Part shown: in pieces, positions 12,438 to 14,180 of the stretch
Position numbering within the stretch: position 1 is the first letter of the stretch
Layout: the number at the start of each line of letters is the position of its first letter
Origin: Nautiliaceae bacterium
GTDB taxonomy: Bacteria; Campylobacterota; Campylobacteria; Campylobacterales; Nautiliaceae
NCBI GenBank assembly: GCA_027035735.1
Contig: JALVUH010000003.1
Location: 1 to 14,180, forward strand
Length of the DNA: 14,180 nucleotides
Reading direction: 5' to 3'
Made by a program: the position numbers and the translations under genes
Notes under the pieces: model-generated
Databases searched by the model: none
Told to the model about the DNA's origin: nothing
The model's input: only the letters and a program-made list of their open reading frames with translations

Positions 12438-13187
12438 GTGATTATTGATACTCATACTCATCTTGATAATGTTAAATTTATAGATGATGTAGATGAGGTT
12501 ATAAAAAGAGCAGAGGAAAATAACGTTAAAAAATTTATAATTCCAGCAGCTGATCCAAAAGATTTAAAAAGAGCAATTGAACTTTCTGAAAAATATAATG
12601 AAATATATTTCGGTGTAGGAGTGCACCCTGTTGATATTGACAAATATGAGGATAATCTTTTAATTGATTATATTAAGCATCCAAAATGTGTTGCTGTTGG
12701 AGAGATTGGGCTTGATTATTACTGGGTAAAAGATATAAAACAAAGAAAAAAACAACAAGATTTTTTTAAAAAACAAATTGAAATAGCTCTAAAATATAAT
12801 AAACCGATAATAGTTCATGTAAGGGATGCTACAGAAGATACTTATAAAATAATAAAAGAGTATCCAGAAATTAAAGGAGTTTTTCATTGTTTTAATGCTG
12901 CTCATCAACTTTTGGATTTTAGCGATAGATTTTATTATGGAATAGGAGGAGTTATTACTTTTAAAAATGCAAGAAAATTAATTGAAGTTTTTCCAAAAAT
13001 ACCAAAAGAAAGAGTTATTATAGAAACAGATGCTCCATATCTTACACCTCATCCGTTTAGAGGAAAAAGAAATGAACCAATGTATACCATTTATGTAAGA
13101 GATAAGATTGCGGAGCTTTGGAATATAATGCCTAAAGAAGTAGAAAGTATTACTACAAATAATGCAAAAAGGTTATTTGGAATATGA
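12438..13187 (+). CDS. tatD: TatD-family metal-dependent deoxyribonuclease
   Basis: TatD-type enzymes are two-metal hydrolases of the amidohydrolase fold with DNA 3'-5' exonuclease activity, and are linked to DNA repair and DNA breakdown. The 249-residue protein keeps all metal ligands: DTHTHLD (H6, H8), VGEIGLDYY (E89), IVHVRDA (H127), GVFHCF (H150) and IETDAPYL (D198). The PHPFRGKRNEP segment after it is typical. The start is a GTG with AAAAAAGG 6 bases upstream, and the first Met-equivalent leads straight into the IIDTHTH strand, so nothing shorter is possible. It overlaps the following lytic transglycosylase gene by 4 bases (ATGA). The same pair occurs in C. jejuni as I recall it. Despite the name, no Tat export role is expected. 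Confidence 0.94.
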   Translation: MIIDTHTHLDNVKFIDDVDEVIKRAEENNVKKFIIPAADPKDLKRAIELSEKYNEIYFGVGVHPVDIDKYEDNLLIDYIKHPKCVAVGEIGLDYYWVKDIKQRKKQQDFFKKQIEIALKYNKPIIVHVRDATEDTYKIIKEYPEIKGVFHCFNAAHQLLDFSDRFYYGIGGVITFKNARKLIEVFPKIPKERVIIETDAPYLTPHPFRGKRNEPMYTIYVRDKIAELWNIMPKEVESITTNNAKRLFGI

Positions 13188-14180
13188 GATATTTAATAAT
13201 ATTATTTTTATGTGTGGTATCTTTTGCTGATATATTTCAAAATCAAAATTTAAGTATTTTACGTTCATTAAATATTGAAGAGAGTTTTATTAATAATCCA
13301 AAACTCAAAAGAATGTATAAAATTTATTCTAAATATAAGCAAGATTATATGTACAATATTATAAATAACGGATATGAAATCTTACCAATTATTCAAAATG
13401 AAATTAAACGTTCAAAATTACCAAGTGATTTGGTGACTGTAGCAATGGCTGAGAGTTATATGAATTTAAAAGCTAAATCAGATAAAAGTGCAGTAGGTCT
13501 TTGGCAATTTATTCCTTCAACTGCTAGAAGATTTGGGTTAAGAATAGATGATTATGTTGATGAAAGACGTGATATTTATAAATCTACAAAAGCTGCAATT
13601 GAATATCTTACATACTTGCATAAATATTTTGGTAAATGGTATTTGGCTATTATGGCATATAATGCGGGAACTGCTAGGATAGTAGAAGGAATTGTAAGAG
13701 CTAAAGTTGATATTTTGTGCAAGAGACTTGGTAGAAAATGTTATAGAGATAAAAAAATAAGAGAGTATAGAAAAATTATATGGGATTATCAACATTATGG
13801 CAGTAGAATGTATATGCCTTTGTATAAATTATATAAAAAATTAAAAAATGTTAAAATTACTTTAAGTGATTTATTAAGATATCAAAGACATATAAAAAGA
13901 CAATATATCCCACAAGAAACTAGGAATTATATATTAAAAATATTAAGTATTTCATTTTTATATAATAAAGAAAAATTTATTAAATTAGCTCAAGAGAAAT
14001 TTGCAAGTTCTATATTAAAACCAACTTTTATTGCAGTAAAAGTGCCACCTGGAACTTCTTTATTTTATATTTCTAAAATATTAAATGTGCCTTATGATAC
14101 GTTAAGACTTCATAATTTACAACTTAAGTATTCTTTTACTCCTCCATATAAATATTATATATACATACCTGCAAATAAAT
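13184..14180 (+). CDS. mltD: Membrane-bound lytic murein transglycosylase D-like protein (3' end missing)
   Basis: The frame is open from the ATG at 13184 to the window end (332 codons), so the gene is truncated by the window, not broken. It cleaves peptidoglycan between MurNAc and GlcNAc, forming 1,6-anhydro ends in the periplasm. A signal peptide covers residues 1-15 (LIILFLCVVSFA, cut before Asp16). The transglycosylase domain spans about 75-200: catalytic E90 in VAMAESYM, GLWQFIPSTARRFGL (105-119), the KAAIEYLTYL helix, and AYNAGTARI (158-166). Residues 282-332 look like the start of a LysM peptidoglycan-binding repeat (VPPGTSLFYISKILNVPYDTL), and more may follow. Coupled to tatD by a 4-base overlap. 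No lipobox Cys ends the signal; C10 lies inside the hydrophobic run, so this is probably a soluble periplasmic form. Confidence 0.9.
   Translation, partial: MRYLIILFLCVVSFADIFQNQNLSILRSLNIEESFINNPKLKRMYKIYSKYKQDYMYNIINNGYEILPIIQNEIKRSKLPSDLVTVAMAESYMNLKAKSDKSAVGLWQFIPSTARRFGLRIDDYVDERRDIYKSTKAAIEYLTYLHKYFGKWYLAIMAYNAGTARIVEGIVRAKVDILCKRLGRKCYRDKKIREYRKIIWDYQHYGSRMYMPLYKLYKKLKNVKITLSDLLRYQRHIKRQYIPQETRNYILKILSISFLYNKEKFIKLAQEKFASSILKPTFIAVKVPPGTSLFYISKILNVPYDTLRLHNLQLKYSFTPPYKYYIYIPANK

Noticed and set aside
13538..13795. Antisense open frame of 85 codons opposite mltD
   Set aside because: It lies inside the catalytic domain of a clear lytic transglycosylase and has no supporting signals.

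Overview
This is a very AT-rich, gene-dense bacterial chromosome segment. Nothing in it looks like phage or a transposon. The gene content points to Campylobacterota (Epsilonproteobacteria). HobA, a DnaA partner known from this group, is present. The run hemW / nudH-lysC-hobA-holB-folP matches, from memory, the order in Helicobacter pylori and Campylobacter jejuni. TPR protein-trpC and tatD-mltD are also neighbour pairs I recall from C. jejuni. The strong AT bias fits a deep-branching lineage such as Nautiliales, or Arcobacter-like bacteria, but the genus is an inference.

Layout. Positions 1-2508 (+) form a tightly packed run: the 3' end of a TPR protein, trpC, a membrane protein with a degenerate GGDEF domain, and the flagellar L-ring lipoprotein gene flgH. 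hemW (-) follows tail to tail with no spacer. A short divergent promoter region then starts the long plus-strand run nudH, lysC, hobA, holB (short delta prime), folP and a ThiF/MoeB-like gene, joined by overlapping or nearly abutting stops and starts. Next comes a stand-alone Cas6-like RAMP gene whose ribosome-binding region is an A7-G8 homopolymer tract. pdxJ (-) overlaps its tail. A second short divergent region drives pdxJ and rpiB plus a small membrane-anchored coiled-coil protein. mogA and a malic enzyme gene lie on the minus strand. A 142-base divergent region with two palindromes separates them from tatD and a LysM-type lytic transglycosylase gene that runs off the window end.

Function. 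Most genes are housekeeping: amino acid, folate, B6, heme, molybdenum cofactor and central carbon metabolism, DNA replication, mRNA 5'-end turnover, the flagellum and the cell wall. The least ordinary region is 8147-8867. There a Cas6-like CRISPR RNA-processing nuclease gene sits among biosynthetic genes with no cas neighbours and no array in view, and its leader carries a slippage-prone poly-G tract. A second notable point is an in-frame internal start with a strong Shine-Dalgarno inside lysC, suggesting a separately made beta (ACT-only) subunit. No RNA genes, insertion sequences or CRISPR arrays were seen, and no stretch over 300 bases lacks a gene.
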